64,000 nucleotides of DNA, from assembly GCF_029626145.1 (NCBI RefSeq), contig NZ_JARUBJ010000002.1, positions 3,383,501-3,447,500 of the forward strand, given 5' to 3'. Position numbers and translations under genes: made by a program. The notes beneath the pieces are model-generated. The model did not search any database. It saw only the letters and a list, made by a program, of their open reading frames with translations, and was not told the origin of the DNA. This stretch comes from Micromonospora sp. WMMD961 (lineage in GTDB: Bacteria; Actinomycetota; Actinomycetes; Mycobacteriales; Micromonosporaceae). This document shows, in pieces, positions 34,287 through 43,734 of the stretch. Each line of letters starts with the position of its first letter. Within the stretch, counting starts at the first letter, position 1.

Positions 34287-35462
34287 GTGAAGACGGACGA
34301 GACGGTGGGGGAGCGGCGCACCGGCAGGTGGTGGCACCGGTTCCGGCTGCCGGTCGGCGTCGCCGCCGGAATCGCCACCGCCGCCGTCGAGCTTGCCTTT
34401 CTCGCGATCACGGCCGTCGCCTTCGCCGTGGGCGCGGTCGCGCCCGCCGCCCACCATCGGGTTGTCGGCCTGACCAGACGGTACGCGGCACTGCTGGTGC
34501 ACACGGAACGTCGTCGCCTCGCCGGACTGCTCGCCGCGGGGGAGTTGCCCACACCGAACGATGTGGCCACCCGGCGGCAGATCGGCTACCTGGCCGCCCG
34601 ACTGCTACCCGGATCACTCGCCGTGCTGGCGTACGCCGTGCTCGGCATCGGGCTGGTGCTGGCCGGGATCGTGCTGCGCGCGGCCGTGCACGGAGAGCTG
34701 GGCTTCCTCGACGCCTTGTCTCAGCTCGGCGTCGGAGCGGTCCTGCTTCTGCTCAACGTCCAAGCCTTCGCCAGCATCGCGGCGCTGGACGTCCGGCTGG
34801 CCCGGCGTCTGCTCGCCCCGGGAAGCCGGGCGGAGTTGACGCGGCGAGTCCAGGAGCTGACCACCAGTCGGGCCGGGGTCATCGCCGCGGTCGACGCCGA
34901 ACGGCAGCGCATCGAACGCGATCTGCACGACGGCCTCCAGCAGCGGCTGGTCGCCCTCGGCATGCTGCTCGGCCGGGCCCGCCGTGCCCGCGACGCCGAC
35001 CGCGCGCACGCGCTGATCACGCAGGCACACGAGGACGTACAGCGGGCCGTCGAGGAGTTACGTGAGGTGGCGTGGCGGGTCTACCCGTCGGCACTGGACA
35101 GCAACGAGCTGGGAGAGGTGCTGGCAATGGTCGCCCGCGGATCCCAGGTGCCGGTGCGGATCCGCTGCGAGCTGCCGGTCCGCCCCGCGCGGCAGATCGA
35201 GACGGTGCTCTACTTCGTGGCCTGCGAGGCGCTGACCAACGCCGCGAAGCATGCCGCCGCTAACCTGGTCACGGTCGAGATCGAGGCACAGGACGGGTGG
35301 ATCCGGATGCGCGTGCACGACGACGGCGCCGGCGGGGCGCAACCGGCCGGGCGTGGGCTGTCCGGGCTGGCGCGACGGGTCGCCGCGCTGGACGGCCGAC
35401 TGTCGGTGACAAGCCCCGCCGGCGGTCCGACGACCGTGCAGGCAGAGTTGCCGTGCGGCTAG
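34287..35462 (+). CDS. sensor histidine kinase (HisKA_3 / NarL-type)
   Basis: 391 residues from the GTG at 34287. Two N-terminal hydrophobic hairpins (GIATAAVELAFLAITAVAFA, then LAVLAYAVLGIGLVLAGIVL and GVGAVLLLLNVQAFASIAA) leave little outside the membrane, suggesting intramembrane sensing. The HisKA_3 region has the phospho-acceptor His in RQRIERDLHDGLQQR, followed by an N-box ACEALTNAAKHA and a G-box GRGLSGLARRVAALDG. It overlaps the response regulator by 10 nt and forms a two-component pair with it. Confidence 0.93.
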   Translation: MKTDETVGERRTGRWWHRFRLPVGVAAGIATAAVELAFLAITAVAFAVGAVAPAAHHRVVGLTRRYAALLVHTERRRLAGLLAAGELPTPNDVATRRQIGYLAARLLPGSLAVLAYAVLGIGLVLAGIVLRAAVHGELGFLDALSQLGVGAVLLLLNVQAFASIAALDVRLARRLLAPGSRAELTRRVQELTTSRAGVIAAVDAERQRIERDLHDGLQQRLVALGMLLGRARRARDADRAHALITQAHEDVQRAVEELREVAWRVYPSALDSNELGEVLAMVARGSQVPVRIRCELPVRPARQIETVLYFVACEALTNAAKHAAANLVTVEIEAQDGWIRMRVHDDGAGGAQPAGRGLSGLARRVAALDGRLSVTSPAGGPTTVQAELPCG

Positions 35463-36097
35463 TCCTCGCCGAAGACTCGACGCTGCTCCGGGAGGGTCTG
35501 ACGCGGCTCCTCGCCGAGGAGGACCACGAGGTGCTCGCCGGAGTGGGGACCGCCGACGAACTTGTCGAGGCGGTCGGACGTGCCCGCCCCGACGTGGTCG
35601 TCACCGACGTCCGAATGCCGCCCACCCACACCGACGACGGGCTGCGGGCCGCCCTGGAGATCCGTCGACGGTGGCCCGACACCGGCGTCCTCGTGCTCTC
35701 CCAGTACGTGGAGCGGCGCTACGCCGGCCGGCTGCTCGCGGACCGCCCCGAGGGGGTCGGCTATCTGCTCAAGGATCGGGTCGCGCAGGTGGACGACTTC
35801 CTCGACGCACTCGACCGGGTCGCCGCCGGAGGCACCGCCCTCGACCCGGAGGTGGTCCGTCAGGTGGTGGCCGGCTCGCAGCGGCCCGACCCGCTCGGTC
35901 GGCTCACGCCACGGGAACAGGACGTGTTGCACGAAATGGCACAGGGTCACACGAACCTCGCGATCGCCCAACGGCTGCACGTGTCGCAGAGTGCGGTCGA
36001 GAAGCACGTCAACGCCATCTTCGACAAACTCGACCTCGCGCACACGGCTGGCTACAGCCGACGAATCCTCGCCGTCCTGCGTTACCTGGGCACCTGA
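35453..36097 (+). CDS. LuxR/NarL-type response regulator
   Basis: 214 residues from the GTG at 35453. The receiver domain has acidic ED near the start (LVLAEDSTLLREGLTRLL), phospho-acceptor Asp in VVVTDVRMPPTHTDDG, and Lys in YLLKDRVAQVDDF. The C-terminal LuxR HTH reads LTPREQDVLHEMAQGHTNLA, IAQRLHVSQSAVEKHVNAIF. It works with the overlapping histidine kinase. A large inverted repeat starting 22 nt after the stop may end the transcript. Confidence 0.94.
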   Translation: MRLVLAEDSTLLREGLTRLLAEEDHEVLAGVGTADELVEAVGRARPDVVVTDVRMPPTHTDDGLRAALEIRRRWPDTGVLVLSQYVERRYAGRLLADRPEGVGYLLKDRVAQVDDFLDALDRVAAGGTALDPEVVRQVVAGSQRPDPLGRLTPREQDVLHEMAQGHTNLAIAQRLHVSQSAVEKHVNAIFDKLDLAHTAGYSRRILAVLRYLGT

Positions 36098-36118
36098 CGT
36101 CCGCCTTGATTCCCTCGT

Positions 36119-36199
36119 CTTGATCCGCTCGACTTCGCCGAAGCGGCGGTATACGGGTACCCAAGACACCCCAACTTCGCGGAAGTCGAGTGGGTCAAG
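36119..36199. repeat. 25-bp imperfect inverted repeat (possible terminator or dispersed element)
   Basis: The left arm 36119-36143 (begins CTTGATCCGCTCGACTTC) and right arm 36175-36199 (ends AAGTCGAGTGGGTCAAG) pair at about 21 of 25 positions around a 31-nt loop that itself contains GGGTACCC. It lies right after the response-regulator gene. It could terminate transcription; its size and arm composition also fit a dispersed palindromic element. Confidence 0.6.
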
Positions 36200-36237
36200 C
36201 CTGCGCACGGGCGCGGTCTGCGCGCCCTGCGGGCTTG

Positions 36238-36369
36238 CGCGCTCTGAGCGCTCTGAGCGGTTTGCGAGGTCCGAGCGGTCCGAGCGGTCCGAGCGGTCCG
36301 AGCGGTCCGAGCGGTTTGCGCGGTCTGCGCGGTACGCAAGGTACGCACGGTCTAAGCAGTATGCGCGGT
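36238..36369. repeat. 9-nt tandem repeat array, consensus GAGCGGTCC
   Basis: About fourteen 9-nt units follow one another without interruption. The middle has five to six near-identical GAGCGGTCC copies (around 36271-36315), grading outward to GAGCGCTCT on the left and GCGCGGTCT, GCGCGGTAC, GCAAGGTAC, GCACGGTCT and AAGCAGTAT on the right. Frames across it read as simple Ser-Glu-Arg or Arg-Thr-Ala repeats with no start signals, so it is most likely noncoding. The regular period and outward decay suggest slippage expansion. Confidence 0.8.
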
Positions 36370-36609
36370 GAGCGCCCCGGGCGTTGACGACCGCCCGGTG
36401 CGTTGAGGTCTTGCGCCCGCCGTGGGGAAGACCCTCACGGTCGGCCCTGCCTTCGCGCATTCGGATGTGCCCTGCTCGTCCCGTCTGTCCCTGGAGCCCG
36501 GCTGGCTGTGGCGGCGTGAGTCAGCCCCGGGGCCCTGTCGGCCCACGCCTGTGAGGCCGAGCGGGTGATTTGTCCGGCAATGGGCTGTGACCGGCTGCAT
36601 CCCCGGGCC
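36370..36609. other. intergenic stretch without recognisable gene
   Basis: Between the tandem array and the promoter triplet I see no convincing ORF, RNA gene or strong hairpin. The ORFs here are short, in shadow composition and lack ribosome sites. The segment belongs to the 862-nt gene-free region upstream of the secreted protein. Confidence 0.5.
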
Positions 36610-36799
36610 GGAATGGTGGCCGGGCGGGGGTGGTTACACACCCTGACGATCGCAGGACCACGGCCGGTCGACCGGATCGGCCGCCCGCCGGAATGACCCC
36701 GGTCCGCGGGTCGTTACACGTGGAACCCCGGCCCGACCGGTACCCCGCTTCACCGGGATCGGCCGACCCGGAATGGCCCCGCCCGGCGGGCCGTTACAC
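36610..36799 (+). promoter_or_regulatory. three ECF (SigR-like) promoter motifs phased at 80 bp
   Basis: GGAAT followed by exactly 18 nt and GTTACAC occurs at 36610, 36690 and 36770, i.e. exactly 80 bp apart. GGAAT-N18-GTT is the consensus of Streptomyces SigR and mycobacterial SigH promoters. The spacers of copies 2 and 3 contain matching dyads that differ in sequence (GACCC...GGGTC versus GGCCC...GGGCC), so pairing rather than sequence is conserved. Copies 2 and 3 also share ACCGGATCGGCCG-like upstream flanks. They point to the secreted protein gene, giving leaders of about 160 nt or more. Confidence 0.65.
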
Positions 36800-36959
36800 A
36801 TGGACCCGGCGCCCGAGCCCTCGCTCGTAGGTCGCCGACGCCGGCGCCGCAGGCCCTCGGTCTGCTGGCCGCCGCCCCCAAGACTTTTCCCCTGTTTGGT
36901 GCGCCCGACGAGGTGCTCACCCGTACGCGGGTGTCCTTACCCCCGAAGGAGCTTCCCCC

Positions 36960-37544
36960 ATGAACACGATCATGCGTAAGAGTGTGTTGTCCGTTGCTGG
37001 TCTGGCGTTCGCCGGTGGTGTGTTCGCCGGTCCGGTCGCCGCACACAACAACTCCGTGGACGCCAAGCCGGTCGCGGTAGCCGTGCAGGCCGACAAGCCG
37101 GACACCGCCCAGCTGATCCCGCACGGCACCCAGGGCGACCAGTCGCACATCACCCTCAACGACGAGCAGACCGCCAACGTCAAGGCGATCATCGCCGCCA
37201 CGAAGAAGGCCGGCCTGCCCGAGCGGGCCGCGGTCATCTCGATCGCCACCAGCCTGCAGGAGTCGAAGCTGGAGAACCTCGGCCACCTGGGCGATATGAA
37301 CGACCACGACTCGCTGGGTCTGTTCCAGCAGCGCCCGTCCAGTGGTTGGGGCACCCCGGAGCAGATCACCGACCCCGAGTACTCCACGACCGCGTTCCTG
37401 AAGGGCCTGAAGCAGGTCGACGGGTGGCAGGACATGCCGCTGACCGAGGCCGCGCAGACCGTGCAGGTGTCGGCTTACCCGGACGCGTACGCCCAGTGGG
37501 AGCAGCAGGCCACCGACCTGGTCGGCCAGCACTGGAACAGCTGA
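36960..37544 (+). CDS. secreted lysozyme-like protein
   Basis: 194 residues with a signal peptide: basic MNTIMRKS, hydrophobic VLSVAGLAFAGGVFA and a likely AHA-type cleavage site near residue 28. The mature part has VKAIIAATKKAGLPERAAVI, then ISIATSLQESKLENL and SLGLFQQRPSSGWG, a pattern of lysozyme-like/transglycosylase folds in which the Glu of LQESKL would be catalytic and GLFQQR is the second hallmark. It should act on peptidoglycan outside the membrane. A GAAGGAG site lies 9 nt before the ATG. A 17-bp stem terminator follows. Confidence 0.82.
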   Translation: MNTIMRKSVLSVAGLAFAGGVFAGPVAAHNNSVDAKPVAVAVQADKPDTAQLIPHGTQGDQSHITLNDEQTANVKAIIAATKKAGLPERAAVISIATSLQESKLENLGHLGDMNDHDSLGLFQQRPSSGWGTPEQITDPEYSTTAFLKGLKQVDGWQDMPLTEAAQTVQVSAYPDAYAQWEQQATDLVGQHWNS

Positions 37545-37577
37545 CCCCCACCGCACCACAGCACCGACGCCACACGA

Positions 37578-37616
37578 CCGCTGGCCGGCACCCCCAACCG
37601 GGGTGCCGGCCAGCGG
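37578..37616 (+). terminator. strong hairpin terminator
   Basis: A perfect 17-bp stem (left arm 37578-37594, right arm 37600-37616, arm sequence CCGCTGGCCGGCACCCC) with a 5-nt CAACC loop lies 33 nt after the lysozyme-like stop codon. Confidence 0.85.
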
Positions 37617-37709
37617 CATATCCACCTCGGGCACCCGCGTCTGCTGCCGAAGCGCCGCGCGACGTGGGCTCGACGTCGGCTCCCGGCGCTTCCGCCGTCG
37701 TTCGTCCGG
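37617..37709. other. intergenic, nothing recognised
   Basis: This begins a gap of about 1 kb (37545-38585) in which I find no gene. Long frames in it are low-complexity shadows. Structured repeats within the gap are listed separately. Confidence 0.5.
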
Positions 37710-37760
37710 GAGATCTTGGACAGTTTCTGTTCTCGCGTAACGGAAACTGTCCAAGATCTC
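37710..37760. repeat. 18-bp perfect inverted repeat (dispersed palindrome type)
   Basis: GAGATCTTGGACAGTTTC (37710-37727) and GAAACTGTCCAAGATCTC (37743-37760) are perfect reverse complements around a 15-nt loop (TGTTCTCGCGTAACG). The arms are markedly richer in A and T than the surroundings. It lies in a noncoding gap with no gene ending nearby, so a terminator role is unlikely; it resembles REP-like or MITE-like palindromes scattered in Micromonospora genomes (from general recollection). Confidence 0.75.
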
Positions 37761-37945
37761 GCGATTCTGGGTCCTGCCGCCGCCGGGCAGTGCGTGTCGA
37801 GAAAGGCTTGGCCTGTGTCGGGTGTGAGGGTCGTACGCCGGCGGTCAGACGGTTCGGGCAACCGGGTCGCCTGGGTGAGGTGGTCAGACAACGACAGGCA
37901 GGCGGCCGAACTGTGATGCCTGCGCGGGGCGTGGGCCGCGCCTGC

Positions 37946-38033
37946 GCGATGCCGCGGTGCGTTGGCCCGCCGCACGGCGGGGCAACGCACCGCGGTGGCC
38001 AGCCCCCCGCCGTGCGGCGGGGCTGGGCATCGC
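37946..38033. repeat. nested inverted repeats (cruciform-like)
   Basis: An inner hairpin pairs CCGCGGTGCGTTG (37952-37964) with CAACGCACCGCGG (37983-37995) and continues through CCCGCC/GGCGGG (37966-37971, 37976-37981). A second CCCGCCGTGCGGCGGG hairpin follows near 38006. An outer GCGATGCC (37946-37953) pairs with GGCATCGC (38026-38033), overlapping the first stem. The overlaps would allow alternative structures. Confidence 0.65.
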
Positions 38034-38297
38034 GGTGGCCGTGCCGGTGGCCGTGGCCCGTGCCGTGCCGGTGGCCCGGGCCGGTGGCCCGTGCCGGTGG
38101 CCCGTGCCGTGCCGTGGCGGTGGCCCGGGCCGTGCCGTGCCGGTGGCCGGCCGTGCCGGTGGCCGTGGCCCGGGCCGTGCCGTGCCCGTGGCCCGGGCCG
38201 TGGCGGTGGCCGTGGCCCGTGCCGTGCCGTGCCGGTGGCCGGCCGTGCCGTGCCGGTGGCCGTGCCGTGCCGGTGGGCGGGGGCCGTGCGGTGGCGT
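38034..38297. repeat. degenerate GC-only repeat block (GCCGTG/CCGGTG units)
   Basis: About 260 bp is made almost entirely of short units GCCGTG, CCGGTGG, CCCGTG and CCCGGGCC, with practically no A. Translations in any frame are simple Ala/Val/Pro/Arg or Gly/His/Arg/Ala repeats without ribosome sites. It borders the nested palindromes on the left. Likely slippage-derived; it may form stable secondary structure. Confidence 0.75.
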
Positions 38298-38514
38298 CGC
38301 GCGGCAGTGCCACGACCGCCGCCCGGGAACACGCGGCGACCGCGCGGCAATCCACGCCACCCTGGGCGGGGAACAAGGTGGGGGTCCGGCTGGTTGTGGA
38401 GGGTGTCGGTGTGACTCAGTGTCCCCGGGCCTCACCTAAATCGCCCTCGCGGAATACCGTTCGGCTGGAGCCGCGTCGTGCCACTCGCCGAGAGGCGACC
38501 TGCACACCGACACC

Positions 38515-38551
38515 AGCGCCGCCCCCGGCCCACGAGGCCGGGGGCGGCGCT
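38515..38551. terminator. 16-bp perfect hairpin upstream of phosphatase gene
   Basis: AGCGCCGCCCCCGGCC (38515-38530), a CACGA loop, and the exact complement (38536-38551) form a very stable stem 34 nt before the phosphatase ATG. As no gene ends just before it, it may isolate the gene from read-through or act in its leader. Confidence 0.55.
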
Positions 38552-38585
38552 GTCTGTGCTCGGCGGGCGGCGGCACAATGCTTGG

Positions 38586-39005
38586 ATGACTGACGCGCAG
38601 CCGTGGTCCGAGCAATCGAGCGTACTCGTGCTCCCCAGTGGGGTTACGGTGCGCGGACGCCGCATCGCTGCGGCTGCCTCGCCCGCCGACTTCGCCGTGC
38701 TGTTGGCACCTGGCCCGACGCCGGCCTGGGCGCACCGGCGGATCCGATGGCCTGACTTCTGGGTTCCGCTTGATCGCGCCGACGCCCTCGATGCCTTGCG
38801 GGAGGCGCTGCGGCGGGCGCACGACGGGCAACGCGTCGAGGTGGCCTGCCGCGGTGGGGTGGGCCGCACCGGAACGGCTCTGGCCGCGCTGGCGATCCTC
38901 GACGGTCTACCGGTCGAGCGGGCGGTGCCGTGGGTCCGGTCCGGCTACCACCCGAAGGCGGTCGAGACGCCCTGGCAGCGGCGCTGGCTGCGCCGCGTCG
39001 CCTGA
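38586..39005 (+). CDS. protein-tyrosine-phosphatase-like protein
   Basis: 139 residues from the ATG at 38586. The P-loop VEVACRGGVGRTGTALAALA carries the Cys-x5-Arg active site (CRGGVGR), preceded by PDFWVPLDRADALDALREAL and followed by VRSGYHPKAVETPWQRRWL. This is a compact dual-specificity-type phosphatase fold; the general-acid Asp probably lies in the PDFWVPLD strand. Its substrate is unknown. It sits in front of the UvrA-like gene, convergent with it. Confidence 0.85.
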   Translation: MTDAQPWSEQSSVLVLPSGVTVRGRRIAAAASPADFAVLLAPGPTPAWAHRRIRWPDFWVPLDRADALDALREALRRAHDGQRVEVACRGGVGRTGTALAALAILDGLPVERAVPWVRSGYHPKAVETPWQRRWLRRVA

Positions 39006-39068
39006 GCAGCAAACCCCCACGCCCCGGCTGGAACACGGACCGGCCTGCTCGCCGCCCACGTGCCGGCG

Positions 39069-41363
<2,295 letters not shown>

Positions 41364-41463
41364 GCGAATCCTTCACGGAGTCGTGGCGGGACTCGCGCCC
41401 CGCCGGGTGCTGGCAGGTTCCATTGTCTCATTCATCCCCATGTAGAGGCTTTCGGCGATTCTC

Positions 41464-41485
41464 CAGTGCAAGGCGCAGTGCACTG
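41464..41485. promoter_or_regulatory. candidate operator between UvrA-like and MerR genes
   Basis: CAGTGCA occurs at 41464-41470 and 41476-41482 (12-bp spacing) and the second copy extends to the palindrome CAGTGCACTG (41476-41485). The sites lie in the 155-nt divergent gap, close to a GAGGGGGAAAG stretch before the MerR gene. Regulator binding is inference. Confidence 0.4.
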
Positions 41486-41518
41486 AGGGGGAAAGTCTCA
41501 AATCGCGTGGTAACCGTT

Positions 41519-42286
41519 ATGGTTGCTGTCGTGCCCTCCGGACCGACCGAGCGTCTGCGCGCCGTCGACCTCGCCGCCACCGTCGGAATCTCGGTGCAGC
41601 AGGTGCGCAACTACGTCGAGCAGGGGGTGTTGCCGCCGGTGCGCCGCACCGCCAGCGGTTACCGGATCTTCACGACCGCGCACGCGCGGGCGCTCACCGT
41701 GGCGCGTCGACTGGCCGAGGGGCACGGCTGGATCCGTACCCGGGAGATCATGGCGGCGGTCCACTCCGGTGACCTGCCGACGGCCCTGGCGGCGCTCGAC
41801 GGCGGGCATGCCGAACTGGACCGGGAGCGCGCCGAGATCCGGCGGGTGCTCGGCGCCTTCGAGACCGTGCTGGCCGGCCCGTCGCAGGCCCGGCCCGCCC
41901 CGCGCCGCGACGTGCGCATCGGCGAGGTCGCCGCCCTGGTCGGGGTCCGGACCTCGCAGCTGCGGCTGTGGGAGGAGCGGAAGCTGCTGCGGCCGGGCCG
42001 CACCCCGGGCACCAACTACCGGGTGTACGACGAGACGGAGCTACGCGCCGCGCAGGTCATCGCGCTGCTGCGCCGGGGTGCGTACCCGTTCGAGATCATC
42101 GAGGCGGTGCTGGGCGAGCTTCGGACCACCGGCAGCCCGCAGCGGGTCCGTGCCGAGCTGGCCCGCCGCGAGCAGGAGCTGCACACCCGCAGCCGGCGAA
42201 GGCTGCGGGGCAGTGCCGCACTGCACGACTATCTGAGCGCTCGGGATGACCAGCATCCCGTCCCGCGGAGCGATCGTCGTGACTAG
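41519..42286 (+). CDS. regulator with two MerR-type HTH domains
   Basis: 255 residues. The first MerR domain (about 12-70) reads LRAVDLAATVGISVQQVRNY, VEQGVLPPVRRTASGYRIF. A linker with HAELDRERAEIRRVLGAFE leads to a second MerR domain (about 131-195): RIGEVAALVGVRTSQLRLWE, ERKLLRPGRTPGTNYRVYDE. MerR proteins normally have one such domain and dimerise; two in one chain could recognise a promoter as a pseudo-dimer. Starts at GTG 41507 or 41531 are alternatives. It is divergent from the UvrA-like gene, its likely target. No metal-binding cysteines are seen. Confidence 0.88.
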   Translation: MVAVVPSGPTERLRAVDLAATVGISVQQVRNYVEQGVLPPVRRTASGYRIFTTAHARALTVARRLAEGHGWIRTREIMAAVHSGDLPTALAALDGGHAELDRERAEIRRVLGAFETVLAGPSQARPAPRRDVRIGEVAALVGVRTSQLRLWEERKLLRPGRTPGTNYRVYDETELRAAQVIALLRRGAYPFEIIEAVLGELRTTGSPQRVRAELARREQELHTRSRRRLRGSAALHDYLSARDDQHPVPRSDRRD

Positions 42287-42296
42287 GGTCGGGCAC

Positions 42297-43505
42297 ATGA
42301 GAGCTGTGCTGCTGGCGGCCACGACGTCCGCCGTCCTGCTCGCTCCCGTGCCGGTGACCGCGGCGGGAGCGTCCGGCATGCCGACGGTGCGATGCCCCCG
42401 GGTTCCGGCGCCGGCGATGTCCCGTCCACCCCGGCCGTCGCCCCCGCCCGCCGTGCCCGCGCAGCGGGTCGTCGGCGGTGCGGCGCTGGACACCGCCGGC
42501 CTGGTCACGCCGGCCGGCGTCGCCGCGCCACCGGGGGTCACCGCCACGTCGTGGCTGGTCGCCGACCTGGACAGCGGCCAGGTGCTCGGCGGCTGCGGTC
42601 CGCACGAGTACGGCACACCCGCCAGCGTGCAGAAGCTCCTGCTGGCGGCCACGATGCTGCCCAAGTTGAACCCGAAGCAGACGGTCACCGTCACCGAGGA
42701 GGACATGAACATCGAACCCGGCTCGTCGGCAGTGGGCCTGGTCGCGGGAGGTCGGTACACCATCGAGACCATCTGGCTCGGGTTGCTGCTCAACTCCGGC
42801 AACGAGGCCGCCAACGCGCTCGCCCGACTCGGTGCCGGCACGGACAGCGCCGCCGGCGTACGCGCCATGAACGAGCACGCGCACCACCTCGGCGCGCTCC
42901 AGACGCACGCGGTCACCCCGTCCGGGCTGGACGGCGCGGGCCAGTTCACCAGCGCGTACGACCTGGCGTTGATCGCCCGGGCCTGCTTTGCCGAGCCGAC
43001 CTTCCGCAGGTACGCGTTGACCGAGCAGGCGTCGATTCCGGCCCAGCCGGCGCAACGCACCAAGGGTTTCGACATCCAGAACGAGAACCAGCTCATCTAC
43101 CGGTACCCGGGTGCGCTCGGCGGCAAGACCGGCTTCACCGACCTGGCCCGGCACACCTACGTGGGGGCGGCGGAGCGGGGAGGACGACGGCTGGTGGTGA
43201 CCCTGCTCGGTGCCGAATCGGCGCCGAAGCGTGGCTGGGAGCAGGGTGCGGCCCTGCTCGACTGGGGGTTCACCGTGCCCCGGGACGCCTCGGTCGGCCG
43301 GCTGGTCGATCCGGGCGAGTTGACCGCCACGCCGTCGGCGGCACCGTCCGCGCTGGCGGCACCCGGTCTGCCCCGGCCGGCGGCGGCCAGCGGGCCGGGG
43401 CACAGCGGGTCTGGCTGGCTCTGGTCGGTGACCGCGGTCAGCGGCGCGGGCGTGCTGGCGTTGCTGGGCGGGCTGCTGTGGCGGCGTCGCCGTCGACTGC
43501 CCTGA
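42297..43505 (+). CDS. dacA: D-alanyl-D-alanine carboxypeptidase (PBP5-like)
   Basis: 402 residues. A signal peptide (MRAVLLAATTSAVLLAPVPV) precedes the penicillin-binding domain with all three active-site motifs: SxxK in GTPASVQKLLLAAT, SxN as SGN in LLLNSGNEAANAL, and KTG in LGGKTGFTD. A Pro/Ala-rich linker and a C-terminal helix (VTAVSGAGVLALLGGLLW) with a basic end anchor it to the membrane. It trims the terminal D-Ala of peptidoglycan pentapeptides. The start lies 11 nt after the MerR stop, so cotranscription is possible. Confidence 0.93.
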   Translation: MRAVLLAATTSAVLLAPVPVTAAGASGMPTVRCPRVPAPAMSRPPRPSPPPAVPAQRVVGGAALDTAGLVTPAGVAAPPGVTATSWLVADLDSGQVLGGCGPHEYGTPASVQKLLLAATMLPKLNPKQTVTVTEEDMNIEPGSSAVGLVAGGRYTIETIWLGLLLNSGNEAANALARLGAGTDSAAGVRAMNEHAHHLGALQTHAVTPSGLDGAGQFTSAYDLALIARACFAEPTFRRYALTEQASIPAQPAQRTKGFDIQNENQLIYRYPGALGGKTGFTDLARHTYVGAAERGGRRLVVTLLGAESAPKRGWEQGAALLDWGFTVPRDASVGRLVDPGELTATPSAAPSALAAPGLPRPAAASGPGHSGSGWLWSVTAVSGAGVLALLGGLLWRRRRRLP

Positions 43506-43734
43506 CGAATCGACATCCGGCGCTGCCGTCCATAGACTCCGGTCTTTCTGGCACCTCGAGTCCAGGAGGATCCCTGTGTCGAGTGAACTCCCGCGCGGCG
43601 CGGTGGGTGACCAGTCGTCGCTCGCCGCGCCTCGACTCAGCCGTGCGGCCCCGGCTCGGGTCGCCGGGTCGTCGCCGGAATTACCGGAACCGGATCGGAA
43701 GCGCGCCAGCCGGTCTCCGGCGAAGTTCCGGCCG
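43506..43734. other. intergenic gap with an orphan ribosome site and start codon
   Basis: CAGGAGGATCCCT followed by GTG at 43576 looks like a good translation start, and the first 50 codons (SSELPRGAVGDQSSLAAPRL onward) are open. However, the frame soon runs antisense to the LacI-type gene and loses any protein-like character. It may be the remnant of a lost gene. A GGAAGTTCCGG-like dyad lies near 43676-43733. Confidence 0.4.

Noticed and set aside
36238..36369. Possible CRISPR array
   Set aside because: The 9-nt units are contiguous with no spacers, and no cas genes are near.
36800..36959. c-di-AMP (ydaO-type) riboswitch, expected before some actinobacterial cell-wall hydrolases
   Set aside because: The leader of the lysozyme-like gene shows none of the conserved ydaO elements I could recognise.
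37366..38593. Long open frames on both strands across the repeat region (up to about 400 codons)
   Set aside because: They consist of simple repeats (Ala-Arg-Pro-Val or Gly-His-Arg-Thr-Ala), lack ribosome sites and exist only because the block has no stop codons.
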